Below are positions 22,303 to 31,731 of a stretch of DNA of 64,000 nt, one piece after another. Below the pieces are notes generated by a model, which saw nothing but the letters and a program-made list of their open reading frames with translations, made no database searches and was not told the DNA's origin. Positions within the stretch are counted from its first letter, which is position 1; every line of letters starts with the position of its first letter. Source of the DNA: Castanea sativa. Lineage: Eukaryota > Streptophyta > Magnoliopsida > Fagales > Fagaceae. Made by a program: the position numbers and the translations under genes. Where the stretch lies: assembly GCF_040712315.1 (NCBI RefSeq), contig NC_134013.1, positions 41,650,001 through 41,714,000 of the forward strand. Direction: 5' to 3'.

Positions 22303-23467
22303 TCAAGTAAACATCTCATCATCGCTAGAAGAGCTAGCACCATCATCCTTAGCATCAGTAGCATCAGCATTAGCATCATCGTCCTCATCCTCAAAAGTCT
22401 CTAGAGATGGAGAAGGAGAAGCAATGAAGCCACCAAGGTGAGCCTATCGTCGTGCAATACGACTAACACGGGTGTTCACCTAACACAACTCATCACTAAG
22501 AGTGTTGAGGAGAGTATCCATGCACACAAGCTGTGCCATGATGTCCTTAAGAGACACACCGCCCGTAGAAGAAGAGGGAGCGAATGTGGATGGAGCTATA
22601 GAAGCTGAAGGAATCGTCGTCCCGGGCCATCTCAATCGAAGCTGTGCCTCGTTTCACTTAACGGTAGTGGCGTTTATGGCACACATAACAAAGAAGTGGT
22701 CAGAAACGGGAAAGGAGACAAAAAAAAATGGCGAAGAATCCTTGTGATAGCCGAAGGAAAAATGAGCTTATCACGGGTCGCCGTATCCCTATAGACATCA
22801 ATGAGGAATAGAATGAAGTGAGAGGGGAAGTCTATAGTGAGATGCTCTAAGAAGGAAAGCAAAAATTGAGCACGAGGCTTTGTAATGGAGTTATAGTGAG
22901 ACAAAGGATGCAAAACAAAAGTCATCACCATGTTAATGAACCTCAGACCTTTAGCAAAGGCCAAGCAAGGAGTGAATTGACGATCACCCCAATCAGAGGG
23001 ACGCTCACAAAAAGAAGACATAAGCTTGTTTTTGAACATAGCCCTTAGATGATCACAACTGGGGTAGTTAAGATGTGCTACCCTTGGGACGTGGAGTAGT
23101 TCGGATACAATATCCGGTGTGACTACAATGCGCGTGCCTCGAATGCGAGTAACAAAGAGAGGTGTTGAATAATCAAATCCGTGCATGTTGGAGTAAAACT
23201 CTTGTATGATCACGGATGTACAAGTGATCGGGATGTCAAACAGTGACTCCCAACCCCTACTGTAAATGACAATGGGTAGGTCAGTATCGGAGAAATCTGA
23301 CAAAATGACTTGGCATTGAATGAATGCCTCGTCTAGAAAAGTTCTCTAGAAAAATCATGTCGGGCTTTATCATCACGAAACTGAATGTGGGAAGGGGTAG
23401 GATCAGAAGAGGAAGCCCCAGAACAAAGAGGATTTCGAGATGGAGTAGGTTTTCGTTTAGGTAACAT
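22303..23467 (-). pseudogene. SIRE1 putative plant transposon protein (PTP) ORF
   Basis: Start MLPKRKPTPSRNPL at 23465-23467, serine/proline-rich leader with SDPTPSHIQFRDDKA, a frameshift near 23330, then the conserved core: YSRGWESLFDI, FYSNMHGFDYSTPLFVTRIRG, IVVTPDIVSELLHVPRVAH, SFCERPSDWGDRQFTPC, FINMVMTFVLHPLSHYNSI, IDFPSHFILFLIDVYRDTATRDKLIFPSAITRILRHF. This matches my memory of the plant-specific family usually labelled putative plant transposon protein (PF20167-like). The tail, in shifted frames to about 22303, would be the MAQL-MDARLDTL coiled stretch and an aspartate/serine-rich acidic end. It is on the same strand as the element. Molecular function of the family is not known to me. 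Confidence 0.78.
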
Positions 23468-24147
23468 AGAGCAACTAACCAAAAGAAGGAGAGAGAGAGA
23501 GAGCCACCAAAAAGTACCAACACATATCAATAGATAAGAATATAAAGAATTGAAGGTATGTATGCATGAAAATGCATGAACATGTGACATGCAAAAGTAA
23601 AAACATCATGGGCTCAGCCTAATCCAAACCTACCAGCACACAACATTTGCAACAAAGTAAACACACATCTAAAATGCATGAAATATTTTTATAATGCAAA
23701 TGTGATGCAATGCATGATGATACAAGATCATTTAAGCAAGGCCCATCCCAAAAATTTCACAAAAACTTCATCAATTTTGAAAAACTCCAAAATTCTAAAA
23801 AATCCCAAAAAGTTAGGTTAAATGCATGAAGAATGAAGGATTTAGGACTCTTACCAGTGAAGAAACACTTGATCTAGGCTGAAAAACCTTTGAGGATGAA
23901 GTTTGGAGTGAGAAAGAGAGAGGTTTTGGGAGATGAAGAGTCAACAAGAGTCGAGAGAGATTGAGAGAAGTGAACCTAGTATCGCAAGGATCCTACATAT
24001 AGATACTCTTAATTCTTGACAGATCGATAGGTGTCAATGTTTAAACTTTGACAGATACAGCTATCGAGGAGCTGTCCAGAGGTGTCCACAGCAAAAAGAG
24101 CTTGATGGATGAAGGAGCTATCGAGTATCTATCGAGGAGACAGAAAC
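23468..24147 (-). other. SIRE1 spacer, TCGA-rich
   Basis: Upstream of the PTP ORF on the element strand. No gene. Between about 24000 and 24147 are many short TATCGAG, CTGTCGAG and GACAGAT motifs, in both orientations. The GA-repeat at 23490-23503 lies in the region that would be the PTP 5' untranslated region. Confidence 0.5.
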
Positions 24148-24679
24148 TGATGAGGACACAATTTACTGTTTAATTATTGTAATTTATTATTTTTGGTATT
24201 TTTATGTAAAAACGTTATTTTAGGTTTAGGTGATTTAATTCCTTGTTTTTAGGTGCATTTAATGCTTTTTAGGTCAAATTTAATTCCAGATATGGTAAGG
24301 TATCAATTAGGAGTTATTTTAGAATATATTTTCTTGTCTGTCAAGTTTCATGGAGCCCTTAAATAGGCCTTATGCTTGTAAACGTTTTTTATAGATTATT
24401 ATTGAATAAAATTCAGAAAAGGTGAGGCTTTGCACTCTTTTGGTTCTTCAAGAACTGTGAACTTATCAAGGATTCTTCCTTGTGGCGTTCAAACTTTATA
24501 CCTTTGGTTCGTGATTCTTTATAATCATTGGGTCAAGGTCAACTTATACATTTGGTTCGCGTTTCTTTTATAAACGTTGGGTCAGGGTTTCTATCATAAA
24601 TCTGATTTTTAGCTTTCCTGGGTTAAATATTCCAATATTTTTGTTGGGTCTCAAAGCGTGTCGATTGAGGTTCGCATCA
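24148..24679 (+). repeat. 5' LTR of the TRIM-like element
   Basis: TGATGAGGACAC to GGTTCGCATCA, followed by TT and then the primer site at 24682-24693. Confidence 0.93.
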
Positions 24680-24812
24680 TTTGGTATCAGAGCACAGGTT
24701 CTAAAATCAGTTTTCTATCGTTTTATCTTTTATTTCCTGTTATCATCCAAAAAAAAAAGTGAAAAAAAAGAAAAAGAAAAACTTGAAAAAAAAAAAGAAA
24801 AAGAAAAAAAAG

Positions 24813-25235
24813 ATGGTAATTATTGAGAACATTGTGGAAGATTCAATTGAGGTTAATTATGAGGATGAGTCCACAACTCACAATCCTCTAGTCTCAATTG
24901 ATTTGTTGAAGATGACTATTCAATTTGTTGATTTTCTTGGAGTAGAAAATTTTAATTTTATTATCAACCCTTTGTTGATTGATGTTGCAAATAAATTGAA
25001 AGTAGATGAGAAGAAATTTTCTGCTACACTTTATGAAGGTTTCAAGTTTCATAACAGGATCAAGTCATTAAAGCATTCAAAGTATTTGTTTATTTGGAGT
25101 GGAAGATTTCAGATTTCAAAGATGAACTCGAGGAAAAGTTTGTTTCAAGTGGAGGGGTCTGATGAGGACACAATTTACTGTTTAATTATTGTAATTTATT
25201 ATTTTTGGTATTTTTATGTAAAAACGTTATTTTAG
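24813..25235 (+). CDS. Short internal ORF of the TRIM-like element
   Basis: An ATG at 24813 opens about 140 codons (MVIIENIVEDSIEVNYEDES..., ending in FYVKTLF at 25235). It follows a lysine-rich stretch that is only the A-rich leader read through. I recognise no domain. The part KMNSRKSLFQVEGSDEDTI just before and into LTR2 resembles the C-terminal end of gypsy polyproteins (NSRTN-F--EG-DDE type), so the ORF is probably a leftover of pol after a large internal deletion. Because it is open in a young element it may be translated, but no function can be read from it. Confidence 0.45.
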   Translation: MVIIENIVEDSIEVNYEDESTTHNPLVSIDLLKMTIQFVDFLGVENFNFIINPLLIDVANKLKVDEKKFSATLYEGFKFHNRIKSLKHSKYLFIWSGRFQISKMNSRKSLFQVEGSDEDTIYCLIIVIYYFWYFYVKTLF

Positions 25236-25692
25236 GTTTAGGTGATTTAATTCCTTGTTTTTAGGTGCATTTAATGCTTTTTAGGTCAAATTTAATTCCA
25301 AATATGGTAAGGTATCAATTAGGAGTTATTTTAGAATATATTTTCTTGTCTGTCAAGTTTCATGGAGCCCTTAAATAGGCCTTATGCTTGTAAACGTTTT
25401 TTTATAGATTATTATTGAATAAAATTCAGAAAAGGTGAGGCTTTGCTCTCTTTTGGTTCTTCAAGAACTGTGAACTTATCAAGGATTCTTCCTTGTGGCG
25501 TTCAAACTTTATACCTTTGGTTCGTGATTCTTTATAATCATTGGGTCAAGGTCAACTTATACCTTTGGTTCGCGTTTCTTTTATAAACGTTGGGTCAGGG
25601 TTTCTATCATAAATCTGATTTTTAGCTTTCCTGGGTTAAATATTCCAATATTTTTGTTGGGTCTCAAAGCGTGTCGATTGAGGTTCGCATCA
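25160..25692 (+). repeat. 3' LTR of the TRIM-like element
   Basis: Starts TGATGAGGACAC and ends TTCGCATCA, followed by the GAAAC duplication at 25693-25697. Confidence 0.93.
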
Positions 25693-25978
25693 GAAACTTT
25701 CTCGATAGATCGAGGAGTTATCGAGAAGCTATTGAGATTGCGATAAAAAGAAGATGAAGAGCTCAATAGATAGCCTAGCTATTGAGAGGTGTAAGGAGCT
25801 GTCAAGATTGTTTTAAAAACAGTTTTTCAAAAAGAGAAAAACATAGAAATGAATGTAATCAAACATGCAACTCAACCAAGGATCCAACCAACATTTTAAT
25901 CTCTTAAAACATCTTTCAATCAAGAAAAATGTCAAGCATTTAGATCCAAAACACACACACACAGACACACACACTAAA

Positions 25979-27386
25979 TGATGGAAAATAACATGTTTGT
26001 ATCGCATACAAAACATACGCAGCGAAAAAACAACGTATCTACATCATTCATAAATGTTAACATGCACTATGTAAGTTTCAGAATATAAGAACAAGAGAGT
26101 GTACCTTGGAGCGGTGAATTTCAAAACCGAAGATCAGAAGCACTTGGGAACACTTTCAATCTTCACTCCAATTCCACTAACACCTAAGATGTGTGGTCTC
26201 TCAATCAGTTTTCCAAAGGGAGAATGTCAAAGTGTCTAACACTCACATACACACCACTTCACAATGATGTTCTTATTTTTTCATACACAAAATTCTGTAT
26301 GTTTCTCCCTTTGTATCTAACTGATTATCTAATTGGGCTGGCCTTTTGGGCCTTTCCAATTGGGCTTAAGTGTGTGGCTTGGAGTGGGACCAAAAGGGAC
26401 CAATAAGACACTAGCTCCAATGGGCCTTGGGTTTTTCTGTCAACTCTTGACAAGTCCAAAGTTACCATTAAATATATCTAATACCACTATATAAATATAA
26501 TTGCACACTAGGCCTTATTTATAAATTATATCCCAAGACTTTATTGTACATGCAACCCTTTCATAAAATATTCGTAGTAACACAAAGTCATGAATGTAGA
26601 CTGCCACTTTGTAAATTACTACATCTTATCCTTGAGTACCCGGTTTAATCCTTTAAGTTATTCATCATATATTTATGAAATCCAATTCCATAAATATATA
26701 ATTTAGTAACTTCTTACCATAGTAAATAGGCCTAACTCTCTGAATAACAAACCCATTAAACTTATCTCAAAGGAATATTTTGTATCTCTGCTAAGAGACT
26801 ATGAATTCCATCTTGAGAATATATGTTCCTTCAACACTAAATGTGGTTGCCCAACATACTGAGGTTTTGACCGTTATTTTAGATCTCACTCCTGATATAT
26901 CAAAGCAACCTACACCTCATGATCAAGTCCATTATTCTCTCAGGATTAAAAGTTCATGCAAATAGAAGTCGTGAGTTTATTATTTATTTGACAATCGTTA
27001 GAAGAATAATAAATTTCACAATGATTCAGTTCAATATATCTTAACTCTTAAGACATATCAACATACCAACTAGAAATCTCTATTTCCATGATTAAGAAAA
27101 ATCATCTTAGTTGATATGTTATAGTCTTCGCAGATGAAATGCCCAATTTCATCACCGACTACGAACTATAATTCTGAGTTTATAAAGAACTTGTGATTTA
27201 TATCTTCTATGACTTTTCACATAAATTACATACTATGCATCTCATAGACTATATGATAATGTCTCAATATTCATGTTACCATTATTTTATATAATAATAA
27301 AACAATTTTATTAAACACGATATTAAGCCATACATAATGTCATACATAGCATCATACAATAGGATTTAAGGGCACACATCCTAACA
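25979..27386 (-). repeat. Solo LTR, family TGTTAGGATTAG (copy 1)
   Basis: 1408 bp. On the minus strand it starts TGTTAGGATGTG and ends TTTTCCATCA. Duplicated CTAAA on both sides (25974-25978, 27387-27391). The unoccupied site is present in SIRE2 at 56283-56287. No internal region accompanies it, so it is the product of recombination between two LTRs. Confidence 0.88.
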
Positions 27387-27391
27387 CTAAA

Positions 27392-28311
27392 CACGTCTAA
27401 CCAATTTAATATTTCAAAAACAAGTCAAGACAGTTTAGTGAGCATATATTAACACATGCAAACATTGTGATGGCCAAATAACATTGTACCTGCACATGTA
27501 TCAAGAGTTGCAAAGAATATTGGGTGTAGTGTGTGAAAAACATCGCAAGATTGCATAAGTGTCTCTATGTTATGATGATTTGAGATATGAGTAAATCAAT
27601 TTAACTCACACGCGATCATAACTACTTGATGGAGACTATTACCTTTGAGGTACATTCTATAACTCCCACATCTCCTACAATACACGCTTGCAATAATGTT
27701 TTAAAGCATTTTGTTTCTTTTGCTTTAATTTTTCTTTGCATATTTTTCTTTTATTAAGCATATCATGCATGGGCATATAAGAGAGAGAAAAGAAATACCC
27801 AATTATGTTAAGCTTTTGACATTGCACTTTTGCTATGCCGAAGCATACAGATGTCATTTCATGATTGGCAGGCAATAGTGGTAAGATGGTTATTGATGCC
27901 TTTCTCTTAGGATTTTCTAGTCCTTCCCTATCAAAAAGAGTGATACGAGTGTTAAGTACAAGAGATAACTTAATCTTACTCATCACAAACAGAGCCACAA
28001 TACTCACTTACTTAGTTGTGCATAGAGATGCTCATCTAAGCTACAAGAGATACAAAGTTTAGAAAACTTTGTGTACACAAGTACCAATGTACATAAACAC
28101 ACACTATTTTTGTATTTTTCTGATTTAAAATTTTTTATTTTATTTTTATGAATGAAAACAAAATAAAACAAAACTGAAAAACAAACAAACAAAAACGTGT
28201 CAACTAAAACAATGCATAAAAACTAGATTGACTCAAAATAAGAAAGTAAAACACACAAGTAATGCAAAAACCAAAAACAAGAAGGGGAGAGAGAGAAAAA
28301 AAGTGACTAAA
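27392..28311 (-). other. SIRE1 spacer downstream of gag
   Basis: Noncoding on both strands and aligned with SIRE2 57704-60012 minus its insertions. This is where pol would be in an autonomous element. Nothing like protease, integrase or RT can be found. Empty sites for two SIRE2 insertions lie here, near 27416-27421 and 27465-27469. Confidence 0.65.
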
Positions 28312-29708
28312 TCACTTGGAGCTCTTTTCCTTCCACACCTTGGAAATACCTTTCCTTTTGGCAAATCGTTGAACCAGTGGTGAGGGGGAAGAATTGCAAC
28401 TGTTCAAGTTCAAAAGGAATATGAGGGCCTTAAGGAGATCTCCTAGAGGAGCAAGAAAGGATGGAAACTGACTTAGGTTTCCAGACGATACCTTGTTGTT
28501 GCTCTATTGAGTGGCTTGCCACTTGTAGCAATTAGGTCGGTGTCCGGTTGCTCCACAATGATGAGCTTAGGGGGTGCTCCTAAGATAGATTTACCCTTGT
28601 CTATGCTCTCACTAGCTATTACATTTTTAGCATCATTATTCTCAGATTCAATATTATTAGCAAGAGAAACAAAAACAGTAGTACTAGAAGAAGCAATATT
28701 AGGAGAAGAGAAATAACACCCAAAACTGGTTCGATCGGAGGCAAACTTTTGCATACTAAGCATCTCATCAAGCTTTGCACTTGAGGTCCAGTCCAACTGA
28801 GCTCTAACTTGGAACAGTTCCGCCTCAAGCTTCTTGGTCTTCTCAGCCAAGAAATTATTTTCAAACCTTAGTGCTCCAATGGTCTAATTGGCTTCATCAA
28901 ACTTTGTGGAGAGTTGTTCTCGTTTAAGCTCCACATCACTGAGCTTCTTGGTGGCCAACCTATAAAGCTTCTTATGCTTTTTGGAGACCTTATATAACTT
29001 TGAATACGCAGTGTGAATGTCATCTTGTTCATCCATCTTTTCAAACTTTAACTCCACCAAGTCTTCTTCTTCATCCACATCTTCTACAATCCCCTCAGTA
29101 GGATTAACAGTGGCGATGAAGGCATTTAAGATTACGTCATCTTCATCTTCAAAATCATCCTCAGGTTCAGTGTCACTCAATGTAGCAGCAAGTGCCTTGC
29201 TCTTCCCAATAGACTTGAGATAAGTAGGGCACTCTTGTTTCATGTGACCAAAGCCTTGACATCCGAAACACTTAGGTCTTGAGGGAACAATGTATTAACC
29301 ATCATCCCTAGCATCCTTTTTCCCTTTGTCTTGGCCCTTAGACTAAGAAGAACTTGTTTGCCTATGGTTCTTGTCGAAGCCCTTTGCATTGGCATTCTTC
29401 ATGAACTTCTTGAATTTCCAAGTGATGTAGGACATCATTTTAGAATCTTCATCATCTGAAGACTCATCTGTGTCATTTGTGACTGCACTAAATAAGGCAT
29501 TCAATGCCCCGCTATTGAAAATTTCTGCCTTGATCTTGGCATCATCCCAATCGGCCGGTACTTCTTTCGGCTTGGTTTAGCCTATCTCCACAACTTGCCA
29601 CACTTTCTCATCTAATGACTGCAAGAAAGCTCTCATGTGTACTTTCCAGTATGCATAGTTAGTACCATCAAATAAAGGAGGAACAATGAGTGACTGTCCT
29701 CTATCCAT
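28312..29708 (-). pseudogene. SIRE1 gag, SIRE-type, C-terminus altered
   Basis: Capsid protein of the copia element. From ATG at 29706-29708: MDRGQSLIVPPLFDGTNYAYWKVHMRAFLQSLDEKVWQ (copia-type N-terminal gag), then EVPADWDDAKIKAEIFNSGALNALFSAV joined directly to NDTDESSDDEDSKMMSYI, so the middle of the capsid domain is deleted. Next a CCHC knuckle CFGCQGFGHMKQEC (about 29225-29265), an acidic segment, and a coiled coil DDIHTAYSKLYKVSKKHKKLY through KLEAELFQVRAQL. Stops include TAA at the W of EIGWTKP and several others. The tail after KSILGAPPK (about 28570) is unlike other gags, and a second knuckle pair is missing. The exact 3' end is uncertain. Confidence 0.8.
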
Positions 29709-29763
29709 GACAAATAGTGGTCAATGGATCACATAGCAAAGACTAAATCCTAATCAGAGTGTG

Positions 29764-29779
29764 CCTGCTCTGATATTAC
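29764..29779 (-). other. SIRE1 primer-binding site, decayed
   Basis: On the minus strand the bases after the LTR read TAATATCAGAGCAGG, one or two changes from the initiator-methionine site TGGTATCAGAGCAGG. Confidence 0.65.
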
Positions 29780-29780
29780 T

Positions 29781-30785
29781 CGATAGGCCAAAAACGTATT
29801 GACCCCTTGTTATGGATTAGTTGATTAATTAGTCAAGTTTAATTAATTAACTAATTTAACATGTAGTGTACATGGTAGCACAAAATAATCACCAACTAAA
29901 TAAATATGCAGCGGAAAATAAATTGACACAGTGATTTGCTTACGAATGGGGAAAACCTCTGAGGCAAAAACCCCCGAGAATCCACTATTATCAAAACAAG
30001 AGGTTACAAGTAAAGGAATCCTAATACCTTATACCAACCTACAGTTGAACCCTTACCCTAATACACAATTAGACTTGTTCTGTAGTGATAATCTCTCCTT
30101 GTATTGCACGACTCCCAGTACGTGAATAACCAATAGATGTGCGGATCCTAGTACGTGACTTTATCACTAACTTGAGAAGGATGTTGGCTGCAAAGTTCTT
30201 CAGTTCATCACAAGATGAAGATCACGAAGTTGCTTGGTCATAAAATCCTATGGTATACAAACACAACAGCTTCTTCAAGGTGAACTAGGGCAAACTAGGT
30301 TTCTAGTCACTCTTCATCACACTTGTGCAATTGTGCTCTTGCGTAACTATGCTCTTGTGCAACTGTGCTACCTGTGACGACCTTTAAAATAATCCTTATA
30401 TATGTTTAGGATTGTGAGAAAAGAAAGCCTAAACATACATTCACGGATTGGATGAAAATCAAAACTGAAAATCTGTTTCACATAAACCTCGACAGATACC
30501 CTATTTATCAAGCAGCTGTCGCGCCTCGGGCTGAAACAGCTTCTTAAACCTCGATAGATACTAGTTGTTGAGCTAGCTGTCGAGCTTTAATGAATAGCAC
30601 TTCTTCACTTGATTCTTGGACAGACTTGCATAGCTTTAACACTTGAACTTGAAAGCTTGTTTCTTGAAGCATTAAACACATCCTAAATCTACCCAAATAC
30701 AAGTAAAGTGTGTTTTGTAAAAGGATTAGCCAATTACATAAAATGTTGACATATGTTCCTAACATGAATCACATATGTCCTAACA
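29781..30785 (-). repeat. SIRE1 5' LTR (1005 bp)
   Basis: On the minus strand from TGTTAGGACATATG to TTTGGCCTATCG. It contains TCGA-rich short motifs at about 30485-30600 (CTCGACAGATACC, AGCTGTCGAGC). CTTTT follows at 30786-30790. Confidence 0.9.
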
Positions 30786-30790
30786 CTTTT

Positions 30791-31109
30791 GAATGGGTGT
30801 GGTCCCAATTTATGTTTTCCTAAGGCATTCGGGCAAAGTACCATATTTCCATGATGAAAATCCGGTGACATGTCACCTTACTTTCATGGCGAAAATTAGG
30901 CATCACTTTGCCTTAGGTGACATGGACTGTGACAATCACACCGGAAGGGGCAAACATGTATATATATATACATACATCATGCACAATGTAAGCACACAGA
31001 GTAGGAAAGTAAATGCCTACATCCCTAGAATAAGGGCGGCTAGCACAAACATAAAGCATAGAAGCAAGCAAGCATAATGTATGTATATATATACCTGTTC
31101 GCATGAGTA
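30791..31109 (+). repeat. Middle piece of the split LTR
   Basis: Continuation of the TGTTGACACC LTR after SIRE1: the sequence before SIRE1 (GAGGTTTGGCTTTT) resumes at GAATGGGTGTGG. It contains an ATATATATATAC palindrome near 30960 and again near 31085. No coding sequence. Confidence 0.6.
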
Positions 31110-31319
31110 TCTAGATTATAAGTTTTTAGATATAAACTTATTTTGAAAATCTCTAAGTGTTAAGGGGTCGTCCATTAGGTGCTTCCCTAATGGACAACCT
31201 TCATACTCATGGACGACCTCCTGAGTGTGGATGACATTCTCACACTGGGTTAATATTTCTGCCTCTGGATGACACTATGGACGAATTGGAGATGGTCAGA
31301 TTTTTTTAGTTCACTATCA
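31110..31319 (-). repeat. Tat3 3' LTR, only 210 bp left
   Basis: Matches 42001-42211 (TCTAGATTATAAG to GTTCACTATCA) but the remaining 470 bases expected from the 5' LTR are missing. On the minus strand it begins TGATAGTGAAC after the polypurine tract AACAAAGGGGGTAAC (31320-31334). Confidence 0.8.
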
Positions 31320-31573
31320 GTTACCCCCTTTGTTCAAGGGTCGTCCAGAACACTGTAGCATTTACAGTTGACTTATGACATATGTCAATACCTTAATGGT
31401 TAAATGTCCTGCCACATGTCCTCATTACTTTTGGTTAGATTTTATTGTTCCAGATCATGCCACGTGTCATAATCACATTGGTTAACTTGTCATGTCGATT
31501 CAACTTTTCGAGAAAATGCCACGTGTCATTTTCTATTTGGTCCACGTTGTTTTGCTAGCCTCATCCTTGGGCC

Positions 31574-31582
31574 CTATAGATA
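31574..31582 (+). promoter_or_regulatory. Possible TATA element of the Tat3 antisense gene
   Basis: CTATAGATA, about 155 bases before the ATG, followed by a pyrimidine-rich stretch as is common around plant transcription starts. Weaker match than the Tat1 counterpart. Confidence 0.3.
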
Positions 31583-31731
31583 TGTGCATTCTCTCTCTTA
31601 CCCTTCACTTTTCTCATAATATCTTTTTTGCCATCTCGTCCAAGAGCCTCGTCTAGTCCTCACCTTCTAGTTTCGTCAAGTATTTCATTCCCTTCTTCCT
31701 TAGGCTTTCGTCTTTATTCTTTCTTCCAATT

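Larger units (their letters stand above)
24148..25692 (+). mobile_element. 1.5-kb non-autonomous gypsy derivative (TRIM-like)
   Basis: LTRs at 24148-24679 (532 bp) and 25160-25692 (533 bp) differ at only about four positions. Duplicated target GAAAC at 24143-24147 and 25693-25697. Internal region of 480 bases with primer site TGGTATCAGAGC at 24682-24693, an A-rich leader, a short frame and the polypurine tract GTGGAGGGG just before LTR2. The LTR 3' half matches the gypsy LTRs at 695-1493 and 52194-52994, but its 5' part (TGATGAGGACACAATTTACTG) is different. The sister element SIRE2 shows the unoccupied site at 56027-56031. Young, complete and clearly moved in trans. Confidence 0.93.
20769..30785 (-). 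mobile_element. SIRE1: 10.0-kb pol-less SIRE-type copia element with PTP ORF
   Basis: Minus-strand element with a 1005-bp 5' LTR (29781-30785) and a 954-bp 3' LTR (20769-21722), flanked by CTTTT on both sides (20764-20768, 30786-30790). The internal part holds a gag (28312-29708), a long spacer and a putative plant transposon protein ORF (22303-23467). No protease, integrase, RT or RNase H is visible on either strand. It would depend on a related autonomous copia element. Two later insertions sit inside: 24148-25692 and 25979-27386. Its sister SIRE2 lacks both. Confidence 0.88.

Noticed and set aside
24759..24812. Lysine-rich N-terminal extension of the miniature element's ORF
   Set aside because: It is the A-rich leader translated; the same A-rich leader occurs untranslated near position 500.
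25949..25976. CA dinucleotide run as a functional element
   Set aside because: Plain microsatellite just outside a solo LTR, also present in shorter form in SIRE2.
26191..26406. Recurrent frames with CMFLPLYLTDYLIGLAFWAF in several places
   Set aside because: They recur because they lie in copies of the same solo LTR; most copies are interrupted, so not a conserved gene.
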